DNA of 64,000 nt, taken from Echinococcus granulosus. Its lineage: Eukaryota; Platyhelminthes; Cestoda; Cyclophyllidea; Taeniidae. The translations under genes and the position numbers were made by a program. Shown here piece by piece: positions 47,652 to 59,800 of this stretch; the stretch's first letter is position 1; each line of letters starts with the position of its first letter. Location of the stretch: positions 346,629 to 410,628 of the forward strand of contig NW_020170396.1 of the NCBI RefSeq assembly GCF_000524195.1. Reading direction: 5' to 3'. The notes beneath the pieces are model-generated. The model had not been told where the DNA came from. It worked only from the letters and a program-made list of their open reading frames with translations, and did not search any database.

Positions 47652-50600
47652 GATTATTCTAGCACTGAATAAAACGCATGCGGAGTGACAAGGACTAGGA
47701 ATTGACAGTGACGGTAGGCAAACATTTGACCTTATGACAGCTGCAGTATTGTCAAAACTTACTACAGTCGTATGTTACGCGTATCAACAATAACCAAAGA
47801 AAAAATCACATTAGGATAATCAAAGCAACCGTAGAATCCAGGGCATTCTACTTACTTATCAAAACCCTGTCGATTTAAAGGCCAAAAAAATTACCTGAAA
47901 CAAAAGTGCGCAATTATTGTTGGCTGTCTATTACAGTGGAGTCGACCCGTAGGAAGAGATTCTCAGTCTTGGTGGAGGGACCAATTCTAGAGATTTATGG
48001 ATTACCATATCTGTTAATTAAGACTCACAAATAAACGAACGCGTCTACTTCAAATAAAAGTTCCAAATACAAACAAATGGTATTCGCAGAAAACAGCGAA
48101 AAACCCATCCTTACGGAAAACACCTGAACAGGGCGCTGGTTATGCATACCAAGCAGTTTAAACAATGAATCGTCTCAAAAAGTACTTTTGTGACACAGTT
48201 CTTTGCACAGATCTAAACATTACAACTGGTTGATTTATCATTGTCTTCAAGATGAATTCGGTCGTTATCTCCGCATTCGCGAATTTTGACTAACATAATT
48301 ATATGGTGTGTTTTCTTCTTGTGCTCCATTCTCATACCACTTCTTGCTTTAAAAATGCAATAAATACTTTTTAGGAGTTTTGATGTTCTTGAGATGTTTT
48401 ATAGCTAGCCTACCAATATATAGATTTGCTGATTAGTTAGTGGTGCCATTTAAATTCATTATGCATGGCAGAAGTACATCCTGCAGCGACTAGATGGTCC
48501 ACATGGTTAAGCACAATTAAACCAAAATTCAAGCCACTACGTTGCTGCGAGCTTAGCTTAGAATATGACTAGGTAATCGAAGTAATACGGGTGTAACTTT
48601 TGTGCGTTATTGTGCAATAGACAATGAAGCCTAATCTGTAAGATGTCAAAGACCCAACTTAATGCTAAGGGTCGAACCAAATGTTGCAGGCATTCAAAAA
48701 CGCCCACATTGGAATCGTGGGTGAAATTGCTTTACACAATTATGCAGCACTAAAACACTAGCGAGCAAGAAAGTATGCAGTAGGTGATAATCAATGCTTT
48801 GGTTTTACCATATGAATCGTATTGCATTCCTATGTAAACCGAATGCACAAATCGAGCATGAAGTGGTTCTACTGCTCCTCCTTAGAATCATTCCTAGGTT
48901 TGAAAATTTGGTATGTTGTAGTACTATTATGCTAAGATTATTGAAACCGATATGCGCAGGTTTACAACTCTAAAAGTGGAAGACTGCTAACTCGAAGTCC
49001 TGATTGTTCATGTAGTCAAGGAGAAACTAGAGATTAATGCGGTCGTTTTGAGGTTTGGTGCTTAACTAGTAGGGCTCGAAGGTGGAGAAACAAACTGCTA
49101 ATTTCCTTGCAGCCCTTAGAAAAGACGCTCGTATGCTAATAAGAAAGTTATTGTCACCAGACGCTTATCTGCGCATTCCTTTTAATGATACCTTAGTAGA
49201 TTCGACCAAGACTAAGGATTTTTTGGACACATTCGTTACAGTTTCCTCCCTTTTAGCCTAAGTGTTTTATCTGGTATTTTGGGATATAAGAAAGTTATAA
49301 ATTCTAGTTTGGTGGAAGATATCATCTACCCAGATTACATTGGTCATATCTCCGCTATGCTGCTTCGTGCTGAAGGAGAAAGTGCATTTCCTTGAAAATT
49401 CTGCTCCTTTACTGTTTTTGATCCCTTTGAATGGGAATGGTTATAAGGCATGGTCGTTTTTTCTAAGTAGCTTTTTACTATTTGATGAACTCACTAGAGC
49501 GTTATTATCTTTTTAACCACATCCTTACCCCATCTTCACTCTCAGGCTATAATCTGCTGGTCTGATACACATGAAAGTACGATGAGGATTAGTTCAACTT
49601 TTCTGCTCATACAGCCGCTTTGTGCTCAATTCCTTCAAGGCCACCATAGGCCTCGATTAAATTTGTCCCATCAATAGGTGTTAGCCCGTGTTAGATCAAA
49701 ATGGTAGGCCTGTTCTGTGCATTTTTTGGAACAATGGTATTCAAGTACATTAAAAAGTACCAGTAATATTCGCATCCGATATTTGGCTTTGCAAATATTT
49801 TCTTTGTATTTTACGGGTACTACTAAGCGTGGAACCCAAAAATTCATACAAAAACCTTATGAGGTTTTGGCAAAATCCTCTGTTACAATGGATTAATAAT
49901 GATTCGTTGTACTAACTGGGTACTCCACTTTGGTTTACCTTACACTCTTACTGCCTGACTCGCCGTACTACTGCTATACGCTTTCGATCCTACGAAGAAA
50001 CCTAATCTTCGGTACCCAGAAGCATTTCCATGCTGACCTGAATTTATTACGAAAACGTTTGGTACACTATATACAACGAAGCTTTACAGGATCTTACGAG
50101 CATCCAGCAGAATTCTTAATTACACCCACTAGGTTTTCATGTCCTGAGATTAAGCAGTTATTCCAGGAATCTTGAAGGACTGGCATCCCAGGATACTTGA
50201 GTATCGAGAAGATGTTATCAATGAAGTTTCTAGAAGCTGTTCTCATTGTAATCATGACATTCATTCAAGATAATTTTAATGCATGTTCTGGTCAAAGCAT
50301 TGTGAAGCCGAGGAATACATAAATGCTGACTACTGCGTTCCGTCCCTGGACAAATGCTCTGCTCAGTTTACCTTCGATTCTAACATCGGCCAGAAGCATA
50401 CTTCATTACCTATTCTGCCGACGACTTCATCTTCATGGCATACAGGAGAGTTTTTAGCTGTGAAGTGCTGTGTGAATTTGCGACTGGTGGCTTGCTACAC
50501 AAGCATATTTTTATCAGAATAGGATTATATGAACCGCCTTAAACCCAGTTTCGCAAGGTGAAGCCATAAGATAGTGTTAAAATCAAAGTGTAATTAAAAG

Positions 50601-50888
50601 TCCACATAAGCAGTTTTCTATAGCAGTGTCTTTGCATGAGAATAATGGTTCAGTGTTTAATGGTATTAAATCAATTCTTAACCTAAATTTTGACATTTAT
50701 TTTCTCTACCACTTATAGCTCTTCTAACAGCCATGCACGATAGGTTTCGTTTATGCTTAGTCATATACAATGAAGTGCTTGCCTCTGGTTGATAATTACA
50801 CTTGGCTTAATGATTATTTTCTTGTTTGTATGGTTTTCAGCCTTGAAAGTTGGAGTTTATTGGTTGACGTACTTTAGAGGATTTAACA
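47652..50888. other. Region between the divergent CTDSPL2-like and CPT2-like genes
   Basis: The two flanking genes diverge. The first 300 bases should hold the CTDSPL2 5' region, and an acceptor-like TTTATTCAG just upstream of its ATG may be a cis or trans splice site. The remaining sequence has no intact gene. The part at 49083-50520 contains frame-interrupted protein-like pieces described separately. Confidence 0.4.
49930..50525 (+). pseudogene. Frame-broken protein remnant, possibly a retroelement reverse transcriptase
   Basis: An open frame at 49930-50175 includes TLSILRRNLIFGTQKHFHAD and EFLITPTRFSCPEI. Its start recalls the segment before the RT domain in Penelope-like elements, though this is a weak visual resemblance. 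Further pieces follow in shifted frames, including YSADDFIFMAY near 50411, which resembles an RT (Y/F)xDD block with one residue displaced. Stops and frame changes show it is not functional. It ends a few hundred bases before the CPT2-like start. It could also be unrelated chance coding-like sequence. Confidence 0.25.
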
Positions 50889-53800
50889 ATGCGTGTAAAC
50901 CGTGCTCTACTTACTAGATATGCCTCGCATATGACTTTCACCAAATTAGGATGTAGTAGTATTAGAAAAGTCAGCCATCAATATGTAGAAGAAAGCCCTG
51001 TCCCTACGGACATTTTCCAAAAGAGCTTGCCCATATTACCCGTACCGGATTTGGACAAATCCTTGATTCGTTACCTTGCATCACAGGCATGTGCTATAGT
51101 TGTGATATTTTCTTATTGCGCAGGAGGTCATAAGTCGAACTGAGGCGTTTGAAGATTTATGCACCTTGGTGGAACACTTCCGCAGATCCTTTGGTTCCGT
51201 ACTGCAAGGGAAGCTTCGTGAATTGCATTATTCGAACCCCAACTACATGAGCAAAATATTGCTTGATTCCCATCTGAAGGACCGAAAACCTGTTGCTGTT
51301 AACCACAATTCTGTGTACGTATTTAAACAATGTTCTCTTGGAACCGGGTATAACGATGTACGTAGCGCTACCACTTAGTGTGAGGTAATTGTTTTAATCT
51401 GTGCTCGAAAGTGCCATATGTGTTTTTTTTGATCATGAGACATGCGATTAATGTTAACACTTTACTAACACTATGCTACCACCAAAATGGCACCCACCTT
51501 TGAACATTCTCTCTAGTATATCATTGCAACCACTGTTCACCACAGCTTTTCGTGTTTGTATACTGCAATAGATATAAGGATTTTGAGACGTGTCATGGTC
51601 GCTGATGTAAATTTCTGAAGCCCGCCCAACTCTGGCTGAATGAGATACTTTTATTCAATGTAAACGTAAACTATGACCGCCTTCCGTTGTTGTTTTAGTC
51701 CGTTTTGAGGGCAGCTAACCTAGTGTACAGTTCACTTCGCTTTTTGGAATCTCTGCGGCGTAATAAATTGAGACCTGACATTCATCACACCATTCCAACC
51801 ATTACCAACTCCGGCAATTTTGAGCACCTCATTAGCATTCTGCCGTCGTTTCTAGCTACACAGGGAGCCCACTTGTTCAAGGTTAGGAGTGGATTTAATT
51901 CGAACTCCTATGCTTCAAAGTCTTCAACTGCCATTTTTGACTTGTTCCAGTCATGTTTCGTAAGGGAATTTAAACTTGGTTTCTTACTTTAGGCATTCCC
52001 CCTGGACATGAGTCACTATAAATGCATGTTTCATTCAACTCGAATCCCGGATTTCGGTATTGACCGACTGGAGACCTACCCCGAAGCTCGCCATGTTGTT
52101 GTCCTCAGCCGAGGCGAGTTCTACACTTTCGACGCTTTTGATGATCAGGTACGCATCGCCCACTTTTCCTGGTAACCTGGTAAAAACATTTTTTGTCTTT
52201 TTAGAAGCCTTACGGTCCCGCTTTTACAAACAAACTGAATTTGAACTATTTTCTCATTCAAGCATCTTATATTTTCATATGGCAATTTTTTGCACTTATA
52301 AAGTATGCTGTTACAACCTCTTATAGTTTTATGAATCATCTGAGAATATGGGAGACTTTACAGCCATTTGTTAGCATAGCATTAAGCCTTCCGAGCAAAT
52401 GAGCCCTCGTGGCTGTTGAAAAATCTCCGTTTCTCGACTTTCTTTGTCTCCTATGTAAAATTTCATTTTCAAATACGTAACGAGTGGGAACCGCTGTCTT
52501 ATATGCCGGTGTCTACTTATTGTTTATCAGCAGAAATTTTGTTTAAGAACAAAATGGTGTCAGCGGAGCAGCTGGTCTCCAATTTCGCATTCATACGAAA
52601 TCGGCCACGAGGCAGCACAGAGAAACCCAGCGTGGGTCTCCTTACGACGATGAATAGGAACTGCGCGGCACTTGCTCGACAGCGTCTTAGACAGGTTGAT
52701 GGCGACACTGAGGGTATCAACACGCGAAATCTTGCATTGATCGACGCGGCAATCATGGTACTCATTATGTGCGATGCCTTCTCGGAATACCTCCCACAAC
52801 TAGTAAGTGGTTACGAATAACTATACCACTTATTGTCTGATGTCTTTTTTTCGAAGGTTGGCCTTATTCAAATTTAAGAACACTACTAAAACCGATGTTT
52901 TATTTTGATGCACATTACCGATGGACTTAAATTGATACAATTGGGTTGGTCGCGTCATTCTGGCTACACGCATGTGACTCCTTGATTTTTCCATTCTTGG
53001 CTTCACATTACAAGTATGTGACTTGTATCTTCTCAGTTTGTGGTAGCTATGCTGTTTATGTCCTTGACCTGGAGAAGACATTTACTTATAGTTATGTAAA
53101 GACAGTTTGGCACAGTTGAACGTTATAAGCATGCAAAGGGATGGAAAGGCCACTAGTATAGGTGACATGAAGTGAATAGGGTGACACTAACATAGTAAAC
53201 GAACCGTGACGATCTAAGAGCTTTCGTAGTTAAATGCAACATTTCGACGAACGCACTTCTACAAACTGGTTGTTATTCTTAGGCAAATTCAGTTTTACTT
53301 TCTACGTTCAAGATTGGGGGTCTCACAAAATCAACTTTAAAAATACTTAAAACTAGAATCAAAATTACACTTGGGAATTTGCGATTGGCAGTCCAGCCTC
53401 CTCATAACTTATTCCATAATCAGCTTTGGTGGCTATTCTTCCAACATATTTCCATTTGGTTCTTTTTTTTCCATGCTTGTCGGGCAAATTTTTACATTTT
53501 TTCCATCATTACAAGCTAAATTGTTAGGTGCAAAGACAGAAAGCAAATCAAACCACCATGCACTACGTCGCAAATGTTAAAAGCTCTCAGCATATTAGAA
53601 TACCTNNNNNNNNNNNNNNNNNNNNNNNNNNNNNNNNNNNNNNNNNNNNNNNNNNNNNNNNNNNNNNNNNNNNNNNNNNNNNNNNNNNNNNNNNNNNNNN
53701 NNNNNTCGCAGAGCCTAAACTCTGAGAATTTATTCAGGTACTGGGCAGTTACAAGCATTCGTGGTGTTTGAGTACCCTTTTCGAGTAGGAAAAAGCCAGC

Positions 53801-56800
53801 TGTCAGGCTTGTGATACAGCTTCAATTTGGGGAATGGCGAGTCTAGAGATCGGAACGAAATTCATTTTAGAGGAAGTAGATTGGTCATTTGGGTTAAATG
53901 ACGGGAATAACCCTAGCCACTCCTGTTGTGAAGCATTATAGCTAGCATTTCATCCTACCTAGTTATAACTCAACATCATCACTCCTCCCAGCCCCTATTG
54001 TACTACAACAATAAGGTTATTGTACATGCATTTCCCCCAAAGAAGGCTCGAACACTTAACGCAAGCTTCGTTAACGCATTTGTTACCAAGCATGTACCAC
54101 AAAACCAACTAAAGGTTGTTTTTGTTTAATGAGCTGAATGTATCATAAGCAAATGAGGAATTTAGCTGCTTTGGCTAATTGACTGCTATTACTACGGCTT
54201 AAAATGCCATTGATCTACTAGCCTTCAAAAGGAGGAAAAAAATACTTTAGAATTTTTATTTTGGAAAAAATTAGCAGCACTAACTGGCATTTGCTGGTAT
54301 ACTGAGACAGCAGCAAGGCTTGGTTTTTTACACCACTACCTAGGTATCCACAACTCTGGCTGGTCCGGGTGGCTCACGGTGGTTCGACAAGTCCTTCAGC
54401 CTTCTGGTCGATCGGAGTGGTACGGCAGCACTCAACTTCGATTGCGGTTGGACTGACGCCTCCACCGCTCTTCGCTTCGCGGAGAGCATTTTCAGGGACT
54501 CTGAGACCCGCCCCTCCGCTGATCCCTGGCTCCTCGATTCTCCTCACAGGTATGTGAACCAGGGTTTACCAATTATTCTTTTCTTTCCAGGTTTTCTTCA
54601 CATCTTAAGATATTGTGGGACCGTGTTTAGGGCAAATCAGGACTTTTAGTTCCAAAGTTACATTTCAAGGGGGGGGAGAGGGAATGGTATATTTTGAGTT
54701 GGGTTTGGCCAATGTATGAAAAACGACTTTGTCGGCTAGCCCTTCAAGGACAGTCTACTGGGCAGGTTAAAAGCGAAGGGCTATTTCGCCACCCAGTGGA
54801 CACCGACTTTTTTGTCTCTTTTGGGAATTTGCGACAATTTTTGCGTAGATTATCCAGCATCAGACATTCTAATCGCTGAATGCTCACAAGAATGATGATC
54901 AGGACTGTGGGGGTAAAGGACAGGACCACCACGAGGACAATTGTTACCGATGGTACTGTATTTTATGTATCATACGGTTGAGCACCTGATCCCCTTTACT
55001 ATGGCGTATCGTACTGTGCTTACAGTCTTCTGCAGACTGGAGTATGTGTCCGTGGATTCAGGTTTCACGTCATGATTTTCGCCGCCAAGACACCTGGTTC
55101 ACCGCCCATCAAACGTTACATGTGAGTACTCCCTAGTGTTGGTGCTCACGCCTGACATGTGAGCCGACCACTGGTGCGAGTGGTAATGGGAGCGACTCAG
55201 TACCTACAGACGAATGTTGTACTGCCATGGTGGCATTCTTTCTTGAAGGTGAAACTGCAACATCAAGAGTCACACTTGAGCTTTAGCGTGCCTCGCATAG
55301 GCTTCTGTTTGGACTTGTGTTTTGTGAATCATGGGTTCTCATCTTTCTAAAATGATGCTCGAGTCATATTTTATGAAAATTTTTCTCGAAAAACAGCTTT
55401 ATTCTTTTTCCTTACAAGCGTTTTACCAACACGACGACCATTCGTCCGTTACAAACCTTACATCAGACCAATCGACAATCCTGTAATAATTGATCATTGA
55501 ATTGCGAATAGTTTATGCTGGTCTACATCTTAAACTCTCTGTAAACTCATTTAATTTAATGAAATTATGGTTTTTCAGTGTCTTTTTTGTTTCTACTGGG
55601 GTAGACTTACGAAACTTGACCTTGTGATCAATGGGGGTTTCCATTTACTCTTCAATCGAATCAAGTAGATTTGCAAATGAATCTAGTTGCATCCTGTCAT
55701 ATCCTCTCTTTTGAACGCACACAAACCGTATTTGATGCCTTTTGCCTGTTACTTTTCCCCCACTTCAAAATTGTATAAATTACTTGATTGTTTCCCACCA
55801 TCCTCCATCTGATTCGTTTCCGATTTTCTGTTTTTGGATAGATTCTTTCTTTGTCATCTCCTGCCCTCTTTTTTGTCTTCGTTATCGTTCATCAGTCCTA
55901 CCCATCTCCTTCATTGTTAGTACCATCACCTGAATTAGTTTTCTGGGCTCTCCAGTTGTAAACACTTGAAGGATTAGAGGCGGATTTGTTTCACGGAACA
56001 TGTATATCAAAGCACCCACGAAGCATCTGGTGGCCTATGAATTCTAGGGACTAAATATAAGAATTTTTAAGATATAGACTGACATCCTAGATCGTTCCTG
56101 ACCATTGGAACATTCGTGTGGGGAAATTTCACCGAATTTTTGCTTCTTCCTAATTCCTTAATTGCAATGACAGGAAACATCTACAAATACTCGACAGCTA
56201 TGCGGTGTGGAAAATTAGGACTAACTCCACGCTTATTTTGCACCAGCACTAATAAACTGTTGGAACGTGCTCAAGGGCCGGATGGATGTCCGAAGCGCAC
56301 TTGTGCGGTGTCTTTGGCCGTCACCGGGGTCGAACAAACTGAGATCGGGGTCAGACGCAAGCGTGACCAGGAGTCTGATATGTGACATCTTGGCTCCTCG
56401 ACCCACAAATGGCCATGTTTGGGCATCCATGTTCCGTGCAAACTAATGCCTTTTGAAGCCTGTTTCATCAGACAAAGAGGGCACCGTTTCGATGCGATGA
56501 TTTTGACTTTTTCAGCATGCAACATCCTGAGGGTTGACTGTTTCTCAGGAAATTGTTGTCGTACACCTTTAATTTTCGTTGAGTTGAGAGGTAAATCTCA
56601 TCTGTAATTGTTCGGGCTTCAGGAAGTGAAAAATTGCGTCCGCAGTCTACCACATATGTTTACACAAAGCAAAGTCTTGGTGGTGCAGCGATGCGTGCCA
56701 TCGCTGATCGATGATATGTTGGTTCACTTGAGGCCAAAGTACAAAAGCCGCTTCTCATCACCAGTCGATCCGGCGTCGAGGAATCTAAAAGCTGCGAATT

Positions 56801-59800
56801 TGCGGAATGGAGGAGAGCGGTAACAGATTGACAGTCATTGTCATTGAAGATTATTGTGAATGCATGAGGTGCGATTGGTTTAGTAACTCTCACCGATTTT
56901 CCCCTTGTCGTAGGTGCCAACCAAATGTAGTTCTATCACTTGTATTAATTCATCACTAGTGGGCTCGAGATCAACGTATCAGTGCCGGGCTATGAATCTG
57001 CACTCGCATTCACAATGGAGGGTGCACCTTTTTTGATCAAATTAGCAGAGGCCATTTTTCATAAGTTTAAGGTTTTCATCGAATTCTTTGTCTTTAGAAG
57101 TGCGACTCGTATCAGTTTAAGTGGAACGGGTGATCTTTAAAGGGTTTTTCTAGTCTCCACCACATGCTTCTCAATGAATTATTGTTTTGGACAAAATACT
57201 TTCTCCAGATTGTACTTATACCTACTCGTAAAATACATTTCCATATGAAACAAGAGCTGGTTCAGGAATGGGAATGGGCTAGGACGTGATCTTCGTTCTC
57301 ACTAAATATCAAATACCGCTCCATAGCATCGTCCTTCACACGGAATTACAAAAAGAATAATGTGCAATATGGACTTCAGTTGAATCGGCAGAGAAGGTGA
57401 GAAAGTGCAGTTTGAAAGAAGAATCTCCTTGAAGTAGTTAAGAATGAGCAGTCATACCTGGGTGAAAGATGTTGTGCAAAAGGTTGCCCAAATAATCCAA
57501 TTTCGCCTAAATTAATTCAAAACGACAACACTTTGTCACCTTTGATTATAGTCATGCTGACTTTGACCTTCACCTGTCATTAAGTGATAAAATTAAAGTG
57601 ACCCTAAATCCCACCTTTCCGTCTGTGTGTAGGCTGCCCGGGGCGATGGTGCGTCGCTTGGAATGGCATCTGGATGAGGCCTTCTACGAAAAAGTGTTGC
57701 TGCCGCAACGCGACGCCTACGACGCGCTTCGCGACTCTCTGCAGGTGGACTGTCTAGCTGAGATGGGCGATCGGACGCTGACGCGACGTCTCTGCGTCCG
57801 TGCCGGCGTCTGTGCAGATGCCATGATGCAACTCGCCTTTCTGGTCAGCCTAGTTCTTCTCAATTCATCTTGTTGGTTGGGCACATTACTAGTGGAGGGC
57901 TAGAAGCAGACTTTTTAGATGAGTGGTTGAGGCGGGAATATGAACCTCATTCGCATTGAACTGGAATATTTAGTGTTCACGTCTGAGTCCCGTACTTCGT
58001 TGTGTAGATGTCCCGTATTTCAAGCATTACAACTTTAGTTGGGAGGAGGAAGGTGGTACTAAGCGACGCCAACAAAACAAAAACCGCCACGGAAACACTA
58101 AATAATTTGGGACTATTGAGAAATTCCTCTCTATGTAATGAATTTTCTCTTTCCTTAAAACAGGGGAAAGGCAGGCAAGATAAAACCGAGCATTGAATTT
58201 TGCTCTGAACTGTTTGAAAGTTTGTTTGATTAGTGAGTAGACCTATTTGCCAAAACATACTTGCCTTCAAATCTTCATTTTCACATCACGTCACTCTTGC
58301 ACCAGCTCAAATGTCCTGATGAAGGTATTCAAAATAGCCAGAATTGCCTTTCGGAAGATCTAATTCTTAGAACCGAAAACAAGGGGCGTATTCTGCTTAA
58401 GTAGCTAGCCAGTGGTCACCGCAAGTGCCTATTATCCATTCAAATTTCAACCGAGTGCAGGAGTCTAGCTCAATAAACTAACCACCAGGTTGATGTTGAA
58501 AGGGTCCTGTTTTTCAATTACCCTACATAAATTCAGCCCTTGATCAGGTATTCAATTTGTTTGAAAGACAAGTCAAGCCTTACTTTTTACACTTTCGACC
58601 AGTAGTGGCAGGAATGCTAAAACTGAGAATGTGGGCTACTCGAGTTATCGTTGAAGGTGTCACGAGATACGAGGCTGGAAGTACTTTTATTACGAAGATA
58701 GGGAAGGGCAAAGCGTAATATCACCATCGGAGGGGTTGGATAACCGGAGACTGAAGCGGGCCATTTAATCGTTTGCATTGATTACCTCAATCGTTACCTA
58801 GCCAGAAATGTCTTTTCAACAAATAAGCGTGATGAAAGAGGAACTCAGAGCTATACGATCAGGCGTGCCTCCCTTGGTTAATTTTATCTCCAGGTTTTCA
58901 TTTTACCAATTTGGACTTGTAAAATTAAAACAACTCGTAATATGTTATGCCCGGTTTGAAACCTTTCAGAAGGTAGTTTGCAAATGTTGCACAATTGAAT
59001 AGGCCTCCACCACCAGTATCTTTCTTGCCTTCAACCCAAAACCTCACCTAGTCCACAGCTAATGTGTTTACATTAGCTCCTTCGTGTGTATGGCAATAAA
59101 AACATCATCGTTTGTCGCAAACATAGGTTGTATACCATTCTCACTGCAAGGCGACTTGATGTGCATTATCTTAGCATAAGATCAAGTCATTAAACACAAA
59201 ATGTCGCATTACATATTCAAAGAATGGTTATATTTAATATCCCGATGAGAAGCAGGTTGCATGCCTACAGTATCTGCGAGATGCTGGCGCAATTAAGACT
59301 AAACCGGAGCTTTTGCATTAATAAAGGACTAGAGCTAATTTTAAGCAGTTGAAAAAGCATTTTGCTTTTCCCCTCTCTGCTCGAAGTAGGCTCTTATTCT
59401 GGCACTCGATTACTACCCGGGAAACTTTGTTGTATAAAGATTGAATCCTCCTAGGGCAGTCTGCCTCACATCGTCATGTATGCTGGCCCGACGCGGAAAG
59501 CGGTCCTCTTACAACGCACATACCGTGTGGTACCTCATTTTCAGCAGCATCCTTCTACAGCTGCAAAATTAGGGGTTCAGTTTGGTGTTAAACGCTCTCC
59601 GGTTACAAGGTTATTAGTAAATTGGTGGAGGAGGGGGTTTGTGATGCGTATTAAAAGCGCCTTTTTTCACAGTTTACGAATCATTGATTAGACTTTGGGA
59701 ATCTTTGATGGGTAGGTCTCAGAATGATAGTAACCTCTCACAACGCCCTTGGAAAGTGGTGTGTCGACGGAAATCTGTGAACCAGTTGAGGCACTTTGTA

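Noticed and set aside
59455..59529. Phase-0 symmetric 75-nt segment first taken for the CPT2 exon with the YES...GRTET block
   Set aside because: Exon 61832-62081 aligns better (TESHSTRTFRGG, then LLRPFT) and joins 57843 directly in phase 0. The earlier segment may only be a cassette exon or chance.
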